This document shows positions 12,139 through 24,038 of a DNA stretch of 64,000 bases, piece after piece. The stretch is from Toxotes chatareus (Eukaryota; Chordata; Actinopteri; Toxotidae). Made by a program: the position numbers and the translations under genes. Positions within the stretch are counted from its first letter, which is position 1. The number at the start of each line of letters is the position of its first letter. The DNA lies in NCBI GenBank assembly GCA_016801885.1, contig CM028889.1, positions 12,711,001-12,775,000 on the forward strand, given 5' to 3'. The notes below the pieces were generated by a model that worked only from the letters and a program-made list of their open reading frames with translations, was not told the DNA's origin and made no database searches.

Positions 12139-15100
12139 TCAGTCTGTAGGCCAGGGCTTGTGAGGGCTTGTGGGGCTCCTTTGCTGGGTCTTTGGACTCC
12201 CCTGAAAGACACAGTGTGAGGGACAGGTTCAGGTTTTAAAAAGGGAATTTATTATTCTGGAAGTGAGCATACACTCAGTCTCCTCTTTATAAATGTACAA
12301 CCCTATGTAGTGCAATATAACAGCTCTACCAAAACATCTGTCTTTACAAAGCTAAGAATGTTGTTTTTGGTTACATTATTAGAAATGTGTAAATTCAATT
12401 AAAGAGTTAAAGGTGGTGTTGTTTTAGACTACATTATAATAAAAGGTGTTCCTCATTTGTCCTTTCTTTTTACACATATGAGAAGGGCAGAATATTAATT
12501 AATAAGAAAACACCTAAGACTACAATGTTGTCCAGTACAACACCATCACCATGACCTCAATGATAAAACATATAGCTTAATTGACACCTATGTAACTATT
12601 AAAAACTGATTTTAGGCATCACAAAAGTCAACTCTGACAGAACAGTTTTATAAATTGCATTAGACTGGACAGGTGCACCTAATAAAGTGGCTGTTGAGTG
12701 TATATTGTTGACTTGTTTGAGGGATTTAGAGCTATTAAACTTTGGGGGACTGAAAAAAAATAACACTTGAACATCACTGAACAGCACTTCCAAAAACTCT
12801 GCGATGAGTTTCAACGTATTAAGCATAATCACGTCATTAGACTCTAGTGAATACGAAAAATCATGCAAGAAATGTGAACATTAGGCACAGAAGTCTGTAT
12901 ACAGATACATTATTTATATGATAATTTAAAACTCTACTTAAATTGTATTCATATTGTAATTTTAGATTAATTTAACTAAATTAAAACAATCAGATTGTAA
13001 TTGTAATTAATAGCAGTATTTTACTAATAAAGTAATGAAATGTTCAGTTAAATACCTTATAACTGAGCCTACAAGCTACAGGAGCTTCATAACACCTAAA
13101 GGGGGCAGCAGTGCACCTTCAGTCAGTGCTGCCCACACCCAAACTAAAGCTTGGAGAACTTTAAATACAAGAGCCACTTCTCACTGTACAGTTACGTTGA
13201 GACTGTGATCTGCACCAACTTCAGCCTTCTTGCACACCATATCTCAGCAGATTCAAAGCTACTGGTTTCAGACCTTTAAGCTTGTGGCTCCAAAACACTG
13301 AAAACACTGCCAAACTAAAAAGTGAACTCTTGTTAAACCTGATCAAAACAACACCAGGCAAGACTGCATCAAAACTAAAAGTGACCTCCCTTTGCTATAA
13401 GGTAGGTCAGATTTATTCCCCTGTTGCTTTAGTTTGTTTTCCTAACAAACTAAAGTGTCGAGCTCAGACAGTGCGGATATCCCATAATCAGTTAGTAGTA
13501 GGAGGAGGAAGAGGTGGTGGTGGTGGGTGGGTGTACTCACCACAGCAGTCTGGGTCTTGGCATAGTTCATATGGGCGTAGAGCAGCACAGCTGTGTCATT
13601 GTGAGACGCCTCCAGTGCAATGGACAGAGCATTGCTGCCATCCTGCAGACAGCAAGAAATGGAGAGGGACAAACAGAAAGACAGAAGAAGAGCAGAGAGT
13701 AAAAGTGAGTTCATTGACCCTTAAAACACGAGAGTGAGTTTCTAACTGGAACAGAGACCTTTACAGTTTGGGATTGCCCATGTGATAGACACTGCACACG
13801 GCTGTTAGTTTTTCCAGCTGCTTTAATACACTCTGTACTGCAAGACTGTGTCGCTCTTTTGTGATGGACGTTGCAGACAACACACACATTGTTCATCATG
13901 CATCCTTGATTAGCCAGTGAAGTACCAGAACATTCATTCATTCTGCATCCTCATTATTTATTTCTTTTGGTTTGTAATTGTCCTTTCCTGTTATTACAAA
14001 CACGTCAGGATACCAGATAAATCTACACTAAGTAAGGCCCTGTGGTTTTGACTGTATAAAACTACAGCAGGGATTATTATAGGTTTTATGTACTGTGCTT
14101 CTTCTTACACAGACAGGTGTTTCTGTTATCTTGTCTACCCTATTTATATCAGTGAGGACAAGCTAAATAACAGAAACACCTACTTGTATGTACAATTCAA
14201 CAGCGCCACACTTTAAGCACAGGTCAAACTAGAATTGAACTTTTCCTTACTTTCCTTACTTAAAGGAAAATGATTTTAAAAGTAAAGTCCTGGATCCACC
14301 CCTTTAACATGATCTGCACCAAACTCAAATGGGTTCTTCTCTGACCCATGCCTCATCCCCCCACCGAGTTTGATGCAAATTGGGTCAGCGCTTTTTGTGT
14401 AATCTGGCTGACAAATAAACCAACAAACAGAAATGGAGGAGAACAGAACCTCCATGAAGGTGAGATTTAATGCTGGACTGTTATATTAGACTGGACTGAC
14501 AAAACTGGCAGCTGACTGTATATCTCCAGTGTGCTTTATAGTCATGGCTTGTCATGCTGTTCTTTGTTTTAGGAGGACGGGGGAGGTGGGGTCTTTTCCA
14601 AATATTTTCCCACACCACAACCCCCCAACCCCCACGGCACCCAGGGTCCACCACTAAGTCCAGCTGTGCTGTACTGAAATACAATCCAGGAGCTGCCTGC
14701 ACTGAGTGGCCAACTCATTTTGCGACAGATGTGAACACTCAAATATACGTCTGCCTGGCTTCACTTCAAGCATCCAGATCTCTGCAGATTCAGTCAAATG
14801 AAGCGAGAAATGTCACAAGCAGTGGTGTTTTTTAGAGAAGTGTTGATTCAGCTGTATGATCATTTTGGAGGCTGCAGTTTATGGTGCTGTTGAACTGTAC
14901 TGCACTATACAAAGAGGCGTGTCTGTTGTTTAGCCTACCTTCACTGATTTGAATTCAGTGCAGTTCGACAGCACCACAGACAACATGATCCAAAATAATC
15001 ATACAGCTGAATAAACACCTCTTTTATCACAGTTTCCACAAAATCTGAAATTGAAACCTTGAGGAAGGGAGGCCTTATTGTATTTTATATTAGACTGCAT

Positions 15101-18100
15101 TAGTCTTAGCTTGGTGTTCCTAATAAATTGACAACTGAGCATATATTCCAAATTCTAAATAATGTATAGTATTTTAGTCGCTAACTGTAATAATTTGGTT
15201 GACAAAAAGTAATGTGTGATTAACTTTTGTTTCGCCTTTTCCTGTAAATGGACAAAGTTTTTAGGAAATGAATAGTTTCTGCTGACTTGTGTGAGCCATG
15301 TGGTCTAGGGCAAGAGCCTGCATGGCATTGTGTCTGAAATCTCCAAATCTGTGACTGTGAACAGAGGAGCTGTGGTTTTCTAATTCCTCCCCCGAGGGCT
15401 TGTGAGTAGACCAATGATTGTGTTTCCTGTAAACAGCACTAATTTGAGGAGAAGGCAGATGAAACTAATCTGATAATGATGCTTCAGCTCATCTTTCTAA
15501 CTGAGGAAAAACTAAAAAAAGAGAAGGAGAGAAAGAGGTGACAAGGAGAGGAAAGTGCAGAGTCCGGTTTCCCATACGAAGCTGTTTCCTGAGCACAAAT
15601 TAAGCTGAATCCCAGACGACTCAGATGTTTTCAGCAGAGATCGAGAAGTTGGCTTGAGCATTAGACTCAACAGAGTAGAACGGAAAAGTTTCTCTCAATG
15701 GATGCAGTAGTTAAATGGCTAAAATATAAACAGCTTACATTATCCACGACGGATATGTCACAGCCAGGCTGTTCCAGGAGCAGTTTGACAATCTCAGCTC
15801 GGCCATGTTCGCTGGCACACATTAGAGCCGTGGAGCCCTCGTCGTCCTGCACGTTAACGTCAGCGCCACACTCGAGCAGTGCCTGCACCATCTCCTGACG
15901 CCCGTGGCTAACAGCTAGCATCAACGCCGTCTGGCCTGCCTGCAAGGGTGGAGAATTATACATATTATTTCTTTTTAAGACAATACTCAATTTCTGTGTG
16001 TTTTCAAATTCTGTCACACAGGTTAGATTATCCACTAAGTGAGGAAAAACATGACTTACTGACGCCAGTCCTGTTGGTCACTTCAGTCATCTACCACCCC
16101 GTTATACCAAACCATCTTTTGTGTCTGACCTGTCTGCTTTCCTGACTCAGCTCCTCTCCATCTCTCCCACAGTTCTCCGTCTTGGCATCTTCAATATTCC
16201 CAGTGATTCCTGGAACTGCTGCGCTGCCTTAACGTCACACAACACATCACTTTCCTCACCCACAAACAAGGACATACAATGGACCTTTTCTGCTCAACCT
16301 CTGCTGCCACAACCTCTATCCCAATGACTCTGCCATTTCTCACCACCTGGCCATCTTAATGGACACTGACCTCCTAACCCCCTATCAAAAGCTGGACAAT
16401 AACTTTTCACAGCCTCAGCCACATCTTGTCACTCCAACCACAACAAAATGTCAGTCACCTCCTCCTGTATCTGCCAGTCCCACTGGACTGTATTAAACCA
16501 CTCATTGATGCAACTATAAATTATTTGCTCTGCACCGGCCATGTCCATCCTGCCCTATCCTCAAAAAAACCTAGGCTCAACCCAGATTCACCCAGCAACT
16601 TCAGACCCACCTGTAGCCTTCCATGTTTGGCTTAACGCTTCTCACGTATTGAAAAGCTCAAAGTTACCAAGGAGCTACTGCTCTCTGGTGACTCTGGCAA
16701 CCTCAGCCTCACCTCAGCATTTGACACAGTCAACAAGTAATAGTAATAAATATATGGACAGACAATCTGAAAACATAATACCTCTGGCCATAGCTGTTGC
16801 TGGGGCAGAGACATAAAAAGAGCAGAAAATAGCATGACTTAAATTCTTGACTTTTAAATTGAATTGCATGTTGTGTGTTTGGTTCCCCTCAGCAACAGTA
16901 GTAACAAGTGCCAGTAATTGGATTTATAGCCATTGGTACTATAAATTCTATGAGTCCTATGACTAATGAGTCCTGTGACTTGGCAGTGTGAGGGCTTGTC
17001 AGGCGCTGTGACCAAACACATACAATACACAACCTGATTGCCAGAGACATAAAACCCCTCAAAAGTCGACAGATTCTCAAGAATGGCTTCTGTGTTACAT
17101 TAGGCTTCACATTTCCACAATCAAATTTAACCTATAACCAATTACTCCTCAAGTCATTGGCTTTGAATGTAGCACCTAATTACAACACAGGAAATGCTTA
17201 TAACACATACTCACTGAAATAAACAAGGAACAAACAGGGGCATTATCTTCTAAACCGCTTTTTCCCTTTTCTCAAAAAAGCTCTAAGCATAAAGTTAATT
17301 CAATTAAAACTAGTTTCTGTCTAGTCTTCTTTTGACTCATCTAAAAACAAATTAAGACACTGTAGTTTTGATGTTGTTGTTCGATGCTGTTCGATGCTTT
17401 AAAACAAATAATGTCAAAAACCTGCATAAACCAACTTGTGTATGTATCCACATAATCTCATGACATGTCACAAATTACCAAGTATTTTCCACACTTGGGA
17501 GGACCTACATACCAAAAACAGGACGCACATGAAATGAATGACTCCGGGAACGTGGAAGGCTACAAGTTGTACTTTAAGAGAAAACAGCACAAGTGGTGTG
17601 TCCAGTGTGAACAGGGATTGTGACTTGCCTGACTGGCCTTGGCATTGACATTGCCGTGACTGAAGAGCTTCTTGACCACAACCATGTCCTCCTCTTCCTT
17701 CACAGTAGAGAGAGCAGCTAGCATGATAGCCGTGTAGCCCGCCTTGTTCTGCTTATCCACACAGCACACTCCTGTAGACACATTTTATTACAGTGCATTT
17801 ATGCATATAAATACACACACAGTGTACATCAGTACTTACAACTGATTGCACATATGAAAATGTGCAATCAAAAAAGCAAGCAAAAAAAAGTTACAAGTAT
17901 TTCTCTCAAATAACATTTATGTGGGAAAAACAATCCAAATTAACTTTGCAGAAAAAAAAACTATATATCTACAGTTTAGCCTGATGAAGGGCTTTTCTCT
18001 CTTATCTCCCAAGATTTGTCCAAAAACTGGCTAATATAAAGGTTTCATTTTGATTTCTTTGTCAGTCAAGCAGCACGTGGTACAAATCTACTTTTCCTCT

Positions 18101-21100
18101 CCCAGATTGACTTACTGTCCATATTCAGTGGTAAGTGCTAAAAGTTTAGGTCTCAGCTAGGCACATGAACAACTTAAATCTCAGTACCATATACATTTTT
18201 TTTTCTTTCAATTCGCCTGAATTTTGTTCAGAAATCAAAGATACCAATATAATAACTGACTGTCACTGGAACCATTTGCTAGTCAAGGAGAACCCAAATA
18301 AACTAATGGCTAGTCTTGTCCAACAGCATACATTAACTGGATTACTTTTCTAGTCCCGATGGTATTGGTCTATACTGTAGTTTGGATTAATCTTAATTGC
18401 TGACCTGTGTCCAGCAGCAGCCCCACCACGCCGAAGTTGGAGTGGGAAACACTGTAGTGGAGAGCTGTGTTACCGTTGCCATCGGTCATGTTGACTATGT
18501 GTTCCAGCAGCACTGACGACACCTCAGAGAATGCCATCAGGTAGTCAGAGACCCGTGAAGGCTGAGCCATCTTGGCACTGGAGATGCGGAACCACTCGAG
18601 CTGCACAGTGTGGGTGCTGGAGAGCTGAGGGTGCCAAGTCATGTTATTTTGCATTTAAGTATGCGTTGTGAACATCAGAGAAAAACACAATCTGAGGCAG
18701 AAGTTTACTTTGCATTATTCCAGTGATGAAGTGATAAAATTATTTGAAGAAGCATGCAGGGACGCACCACTTCCTTACTCTTCAGTGTTTTAATGTCATC
18801 GTTCAGGTGGTTCTTCAGAATGAGGCAAGCTTCACGCATTTTTGAGCTCAGCTCAAACCTGTGAAAAAAACACAAATGTTTGAAGTCAAAACAAAATGAT
18901 TTTCTGTTTTCTGTACATAGTTTCTTTGCATCACATTTGTATGTGAATTTTACAGTTTATGTACCTAAGGAGTGTATCCATATAAGTGTGATAAGACTCT
19001 CTTGGCCTTGCAACATGGTTTAATAGCATTCACATTAACAGCACTACACTTTAATCAGGAAACTCTATGAACCTATTTCCTGTAGCTACAGGGACGTGAA
19101 ACTGCATTAATCAATACTGCAACTAACAAAATGTTTTCTTTCCCACTTAATAACCTACTTTTCTTTCACAGCATCAGATGAATAACTTGCAGCTCTCAGA
19201 GTTTCTTCATCAGTGTCACTCTCGTCCAGGTTGATGTTTCTCTCCTCCTCAGATGTTTCTTCTTCCAGAGCCGCCTCATCCTCCTCTGTGCTGTCTAAGC
19301 ACTCTCCTTCTCCACTTTCTCCAGAAGAACTACCATCTTCCTCTTCTTCTTCTTCTTCTTCCTCCTCACTGGATGTAGACTCATACCTGGAAGGAACAAA
19401 TATTTGTGGTAATACATTTTAGGCACTTAGCTAGATCTTTTTTCAAAAGCAACACTGCATTTGGTGAGAAAAATATTTTTGTTTCTTACTTGTCAATGCA
19501 TGACCTGTTCAAAGTGTTATTTCCAACCTGAGGACCCTATGCCATCCTCATTTTATTTTTACTGTTATAAAAATAAAAATTAGGCTTCATGTTACCCACC
19601 CTCCATTTAGAATACCAACAAATTGCAGACTCTTCTTGCCAGCAGTCCGATTCTCGCATGAGTTACTCCCATCCTTCCTCTTCATGATTGATTTCAGCAT
19701 ACCTGTTGCCATGAAGGAAGCACCCTGATCAAACAGTAGTTCCAACAAAGTACACCAGAGAAAAGCACACCTCACACAGAGGTTTGTCATGAGTCTCTAT
19801 TGGTGGACCAGAGATGACATAATGTTAATCTTTCTAGTGGAACTGCTTATAAAACAGTTTTGAGTGAGTAATTATGAAATAAATTTAAATTAATTAAATT
19901 TGAATTAAATTAATGAATATTTGCACTGTTTTAAATGAGGCAGTTCTTTAAAGCACATTCTTGTTTTGTGTATAAATTAGTACCACATTACATAATCTTT
20001 TGCACCAGAATGCAGTTAGCAATGAAGCATTGTTTTGTTTTTGCAACAATGATAAATAATTCTTTATTAGACATATTTTACAATGAAGGTAAATAGTGCA
20101 GTTCTCACCTGTCTTGGTGTTGCTGGGTGCAGTCTTCTGTCCATGGTCTTCCTCTTTTTTCTCAGCTGTGCTGACCACCTCTTCTTCTGGCGAAACCTTG
20201 TACTCAACGATGGTCAGCTGTCTCTTCTTTGGCACTGTAACTTTTGGCTCCTCAGTCTTTTCCTCAAACAACCTCTCCCATTGACACCCAATGCTTACCA
20301 CTGCAACAGGAGCTGGTTCTGCTGGTTTCTGTAAAAGATCTGTCTGAGTGCCCTGTTCAATCCGGTCTGCTGGTAAAATCTCGCCTACACATGCATCAGT
20401 CACCTCTGGGCGGCACAAAACCCCTGCATGCTTTAACACAGAAGTCAGAGTCTCTACCTGGGCATTCATTGTGTCTGGTTTTGCAAGAACCTCCTTCTCA
20501 AATGTGACTTTGGAGGTTTTCTCTTCCATCTGGGCTCTAAGCATCCCCAGGTCTTTGTCAGCCGCACTCAGCTGGTCCTCTAGAGCCACAATGGTGTCCT
20601 GCTGGAATTTAATGGTGTTTTGTAAGGTGTCGATCTCCTGCTGTGCTTCGCTGGTCAGTCCAAGTAGTGATTCCATGACCCAAACCTCAGCCTCTTCTGT
20701 CTCCACCCTGGTCTGTACCCCCTCCTCATGAACCAGAGGGGTCTCTGTTCCCGTGCCTTTCTCACAAGCACTCACTCTGGTGCCCTCAGAAGCATCTTTC
20801 ACACCCTGGCTGTAGTAGAAAACAACAGAGTCCATTGGCATGTCGTCCCCAACAGCCACTGATTTCTTCTCAACAACTGAAACTTTCTCTGGAATTTTTT
20901 CTATAGCTTTTGATGAAGGTTCTGGAGTTTTCTCTTCCTTCCCCTCAAATTTCTCTGTCAGCCTTTTCAGATCACCAGATTTTCCGAGGCCTTTGTGACC
21001 AGGTGAGGTTGGTGAAGTCAGTCGATTGAGGATACGGTGGTCAGTTTGGGTTTGAAGGGTCTCTGTGGTTTGAGTAGAAGACTCTGTAGACTGTTGTTTC

Positions 21101-22594
21101 TGCTGGGCCACCTCCATGGCTACTTTTTTCTCCTGCAAGGCTAACAGGAGCATGTCTTTCTCTGCACGAAGCTTGGCCACCTCTTTCTCAAGCGCAGGAA
21201 CACCCTTTACCCTTTCTTCCATCTCCTTCAGCTGCTTCAAGGCCGTAGCCATCTGCTCTCTAACTGTCTGCAGCTGGCTGGGAGGGATCGGAGTCATTGT
21301 GGTGCCAGGAGCTGGAGTGCTGCGCCCAGAGGTCTGAGGACTGGGTTTAATCCAGCTACTCTGGAGAATCTGAGTGGATGGGGAGGCTATGAGCTGTTTG
21401 GGAGGATCTGCGAGCTGGAACCGCCCGCCATTCTGGTGCTGGTGAGTTTGTTCCTGCTGTAGCCGCCGGCTGGTTTCTAGGAGAGTCCGCTCGACTCTGG
21501 GGTTGCGCTGTGGAGGAGGGGGTGGCACTTTGGCCCCGGCAGACAGCGGAGGGACAGAGAGGACAGTTACAGGAGAAAGAGAGAGCCCCTCACAGGGTGC
21601 TGACCCGAGGCGGTTGCGTGGTGGCGGCGGTGGAGGAGCTCTGCCATCTTCACTGGCAGGGGATGCAAGAGACTCTGTGGATGTCCAGCCACTGGTACGC
21701 CCGCCCACACTTGGACTCCTCTGGGAAAGTTTGACCCCTCGGCCTGAGCGGCGGGAGCCGACAGGTGCCCGACGGAGATTGTGCCCACTCTCTATTTCTT
21801 CTACATATTTGAGGAAGTCCAGATCCAGCTGGAACCCATACGGAGTCTGGACGGAATAGGAACCTGGCTGGTCAGCCTCTTCCTGACTGGAGTAGATGAA
21901 TGGAGAGCCCAGATCTGAAGGGAAAATCACATGTAACTTGGCAACATTGATACATCATTGAATCTAAATTTTGTTTCCTTATAAACAAAAGGAAATTGAG
22001 TTCACATTCAGGGTTTCTTTTTGACTAAGAATTCTGCATTGTTTACAGCCTTGTGTCCTAGCTTCTAATTGTCGTCTTCACTGCCTTTCTTGGCACATGG
22101 CTACATTTCATTTTGCACCATCACCATTCAGTAAAATAGCATGTGTATGTGCATCTTTGTACATGTATAATACACTGCTCCATAACACAAGTAATGGTGA
22201 AAAACTTCACAGCGAACCTTCAGTGTTGACACAGTATACCAGTTACAGTCAATACACTAAATAGTTGCAATGAGTCATGCTATATTGGAGCTGGTGTAGG
22301 TGTGTGATCTGTGGTGTTTGCAGTACAGATTCCCTGATCCCATCTGAACTGTCTCACAGTGTGATAAACCTGATACTGGCAGGTTAGAACAAATTGTTTA
22401 ATTTATTACAACAATGAAGTGAAAAACTGCAGCACAATGTTTCACCAAAACGTCATCTCAAAGATTACCCAAAATATTTACAAGTTCACAGTTACAAAAG
22501 AAATTGCGGTATGAGGTGGTAACACAAAAACAAAGGCATCTCCATGCAGTTTCTTACCAGGCAGCTTTGGGTTCACTTGCACTGACTGAGTCAT
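12139..22594 (-). CDS. kank3: KN motif and ankyrin repeat protein, KANK3-like; ten coding exons, complete
   Basis: KANK proteins are cytosolic scaffolds that bind talin through the KN motif and recruit cortical microtubule partners; KANK3 is vascular-enriched in vertebrates. Minus-strand coding exons: 22594-22558, 21914-20109, 19702-19600, 19386-19159, 18858-18768, 18624-18405, 17771-17629, 15939-15739, 13642-13541, 12201-12139. Total 2994 bases, 997 residues plus TGA, every junction in phase. Domains: KN motif about 32-61 (YSVQTPYGFQLDLDFLKYV), proline-rich tracts about 105-150, coiled coils about 230-285 and 430-505, an LKSIMKRKDG...KKSLQFVG block before an acidic poly-Glu stretch, and ankyrin repeats about 800-975. 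The paralog call rests on the start (NPKLPDLGSP), the RNPRVERTLLETSRRL block, AEVWVMESLLGL, and LLLDTG...EEEDMVVV, which match KANK3 better than KANK1, 2 or 4. The C-terminal tail (YAHMNYAKTQ then a Pro/Ser-rich end) is also somewhat KANK1-like. The intron after the exon ending at 17629 starts with GC. Confidence 0.92.
12202..13540. other. kank3 intron 9
   Basis: The last intron of kank3. It contains a short repeat piece at about 12640-12705 with GGTGCACCTAATAAAGTGGC, a motif common at the ends of small teleost DNA elements. A related, more diverged piece lies at 15090-15145 in intron 8. No other gene is visible. Confidence 0.5.
14115..14181. repeat. short inverted repeat (hairpin)
   Basis: The left arm AGGTGTTTCTGTTATCTTGTC (14115-14135; last base omitted from some alignments) pairs with 14157-14181, which carries a 4-base insertion. 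It lies in kank3 intron 8, just left of other palindromic repeat DNA, and looks like the end of a small non-autonomous transposon. Confidence 0.6.
14283..14465 (+). mobile_element. dispersed teleost retroposon-like repeat
   Basis: Contains AAAGTCCTGGATCCACCCCT, GGGTTCTTCTCTGACCCATG and GCTGACAAATAAACCAACAA. These are landmark blocks of a very common fish interspersed repeat whose 3' end carries ACAAACAAAC-type repeats followed by an AACCTCC tail. It is non-coding and in intron 8 of kank3. The identification is from familiarity with the family. Confidence 0.6.
14839..15019. repeat. palindromic element with nested inverted arms
   Basis: The outer arms 14839-14869 and 15019-14989 share TTCAGCTGTATGAT-ATTTTGGA with one mismatch over 23 bases. 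The inner arms 14882-14897 and 14976-14961 (TGGTGCTGTTGAACTG) pair with one mismatch. About 60 bases separate the inner arms. This architecture fits a foldback or MITE-type element in kank3 intron 8. No ORF is present. Confidence 0.7.
16110..16740 (+). mobile_element. degenerate L2-like LINE fragment (reverse transcriptase region)
   Basis: Plus-strand frames hold decayed non-LTR pieces. First comes a stretch with an endonuclease/linker feel (DTDLLTPYQKLDNNF). Next is KKPRLNPDSPSNFRPTCSLP, which matches the L2/CR1 reverse transcriptase opening 'KKPGLD..D..NYRPI.NLP'. Then LTSAFDTVNK matches the 'D(L)SAAFDTVDH' block. Stops and shifts break it, and the interval between these blocks is shorter than in an intact element, so internal deletion has occurred. 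It sits in kank3 intron 7, antisense to the gene. Confidence 0.7.
17621..17629 (-). promoter_or_regulatory. GC-type splice donor of kank3 intron 7
   Basis: On the minus strand the exon ends ...GCCAGTCAG and the intron begins GCAAGT. The next exon starts after TTGCAG at 15939 with GCAGGCCAG, which keeps the conserved KASQ|AGQTALM reading. No GT donor in the vicinity preserves the frame. CAG|GCAAGT is the standard context of the minor GC-AG intron class, so this is very likely functional. Confidence 0.85.
19321..19378 (-). repeat. GAA/GAG codon repeat in kank3
   Basis: A trinucleotide run in coding exon 4 of kank3 encodes about ten consecutive glutamates within a longer acidic, serine-rich segment. 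Acidic tracts here occur across KANK proteins. The repeat itself may vary in length between individuals. Confidence 0.8.
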
Positions 22595-22649
22595 TTTTCA
22601 GGACTTTCAGCACCTTTCAGCACACACACAGCTTTAAATCAACACCTGG
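22558..22649 (-). other. kank3: kank3 first coding exon with 5' UTR part
   Basis: The ATG at 22594 opens MTQSVQVNPKLP and the exon ends at a strong donor (G|GTAAGAA). A TTTCTTTAG acceptor would put the exon start at 22649, leaving about 55 bases of 5' UTR here. The start matches the short KANK3 leader before LPDLG. Confidence 0.7.
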
Positions 22650-23074
22650 CTAAAGAAAACACACAGTGACATGAATGTATTTCTCGTGAATGAACTTGAA
22701 CCTAGAGGAAGGAAAAGAATGTCATTTCTGAAGCACCACAAAGTAGTCACAGATTTTTCTGCAAGCATCAACATCATGTGCTCCACATCAACATATTTTG
22801 TTAACAGGAGACAGCTTTACACAGCAAACAACATAAACAGCATAACTTCTAAACAACCCAAGTGGCTACATGCTCTCACTTCCTACAAAGTTCAGAAAGG
22901 CCAGAAGATGTTAGTGTTTTGTAATGGTTCGTTAGCACATGTGACAGCCTGTGACTGAATTCAAAAGAAGGTGAATTCCCTTATTGCAGAGGTTAAGTGG
23001 ATCTCATGTTTGGTTTTCGTCTTCAAAGGTGTTCAAGGATGTTGAGCCTGACATCATCCATACCTCAGAGTGTT

Positions 23075-23320
23075 TGTATGTATGTGTGTGTGTGTACTTC
23101 TAGTTTGAGTTACAGACCTTATGGAGTGAGGACATGTTGGGAAAGTGAGGACAGGGCTAAGACTCGGTTTCAGGGTTCAGGTTAGAGTAAAGTTTTGGTT
23201 AGGGTTATGGTAACGGTTGGGGTTAGGCACTTAGCTGTGATAGTTACGGTTAGGCTAAGGAATGCACTGTGTCAATGGATGTCCCCCACGGGATAGTGAA
23301 ACAAGACTGTGTTTTTTCTG
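23075..23320 (+). repeat. teleost dispersed repeat with degenerate TTAGGG-like core
   Basis: The order of blocks (GTGTACTTCTAG..., GAGGACA, GGTTAGGGTTATGG, GGCACTTAGCTGTGATAG, GGAATGCACTGTGTCAATGG, AACAAGACTGTG) is that of a common fish interspersed repeat. The telomere-like hexamers are imperfect and few. It lies in the 5' region of kank3, non-coding. Confidence 0.6.
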
Positions 23321-23963
23321 TTTGTTTGTTTTTTTCCCCAAATTTCAAGCTCTTGACTTCAGGGGATCTGACCTATACTTTCCTTCCTGTAAGAGTCATT
23401 ACATATAACTAAGAGTTAAGATATGTGCCTTAAGTACAAGTGTGTATGTATGTGTATATGTGTGTATAACGTAAACCTCCGGCACTCAGTTTAGATAGCA
23501 GTCAGGGGAAACACCTCAGAGCAAAGTCAACAACAAAGAGCTGAACATTGTCCAAAAACCTCAAGACTTCAGCTCCATTACCAATAGCATCAAATTAAGG
23601 GCTTTTCTTTGTCTGCTTAGCTACAGTAACTATCAGTGCTCCTGTCAACAGCCTGGTTCTTCTGTTTGCTCCAAACAGGAAACATAAAACGCTTCCTGCA
23701 CAGCAGGAAAGAGCTACCAGTTAGCAAGTGTTCCTGATGTAACATGGAAAACTTATCATGCAGTAGATACTTACTACATAACTGTTTCAGAGGACAATTA
23801 AAGACATTAACTTAAATAAAAATAGGCACTTGGCTTGTCTTATGTCCCACTGTGGTTTTCATGACAGAAGGACCTCAATGTTTGAGGTATTGTGTTCACA
23901 AGAATATGTTTACAGGCAACAATCACAGACCAAAGTAGCCTGTTATGATGTGCTGAAGTTTAC

Positions 23964-24038
23964 CTTTCTCAGCCGCTCAGTGTACGATTCATGCAGCTGG
24001 AGTTCAGGCTGGTTCCCTCCTCCCTGCTCCACGCAGCC
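23964..24038 (-). other. kank3: probable 5' UTR exon of kank3
   Basis: A 75-base segment bounded by a good acceptor (TCTCTCTCATAG) and donor (AAAG|GTAAAC) on the minus strand. It is more GC-rich than its surroundings and has no open frame joining the main ATG. It holds a 7-codon upstream ORF (23992-23969, ATG to TGA). Position and splice sites suit a leader exon. Transcript data would be needed to prove it. Confidence 0.45.

Noticed and set aside
13282..13737. 151-codon plus-strand open frame
   Set aside because: It lies antisense across a well-supported kank3 exon and has low-complexity glycine and lysine stretches. No domain is visible.
12139..22594. KANK1 or KANK4 as the identity of the ankyrin gene
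   Set aside because: The ankyrin part and tail are close to KANK1, and the length is near that of KANK4. The leader before LPDLG, the RNPRVE-TL-ETSRRL block, AEVWVMESLLGL and LLLDTG-EEEDM blocks fit KANK3 best.
23150..23260. Interstitial telomere sequence (TTAGGG-like)
   Set aside because: Only a few imperfect hexamers, embedded in a recognisable fish interspersed repeat with other conserved blocks.
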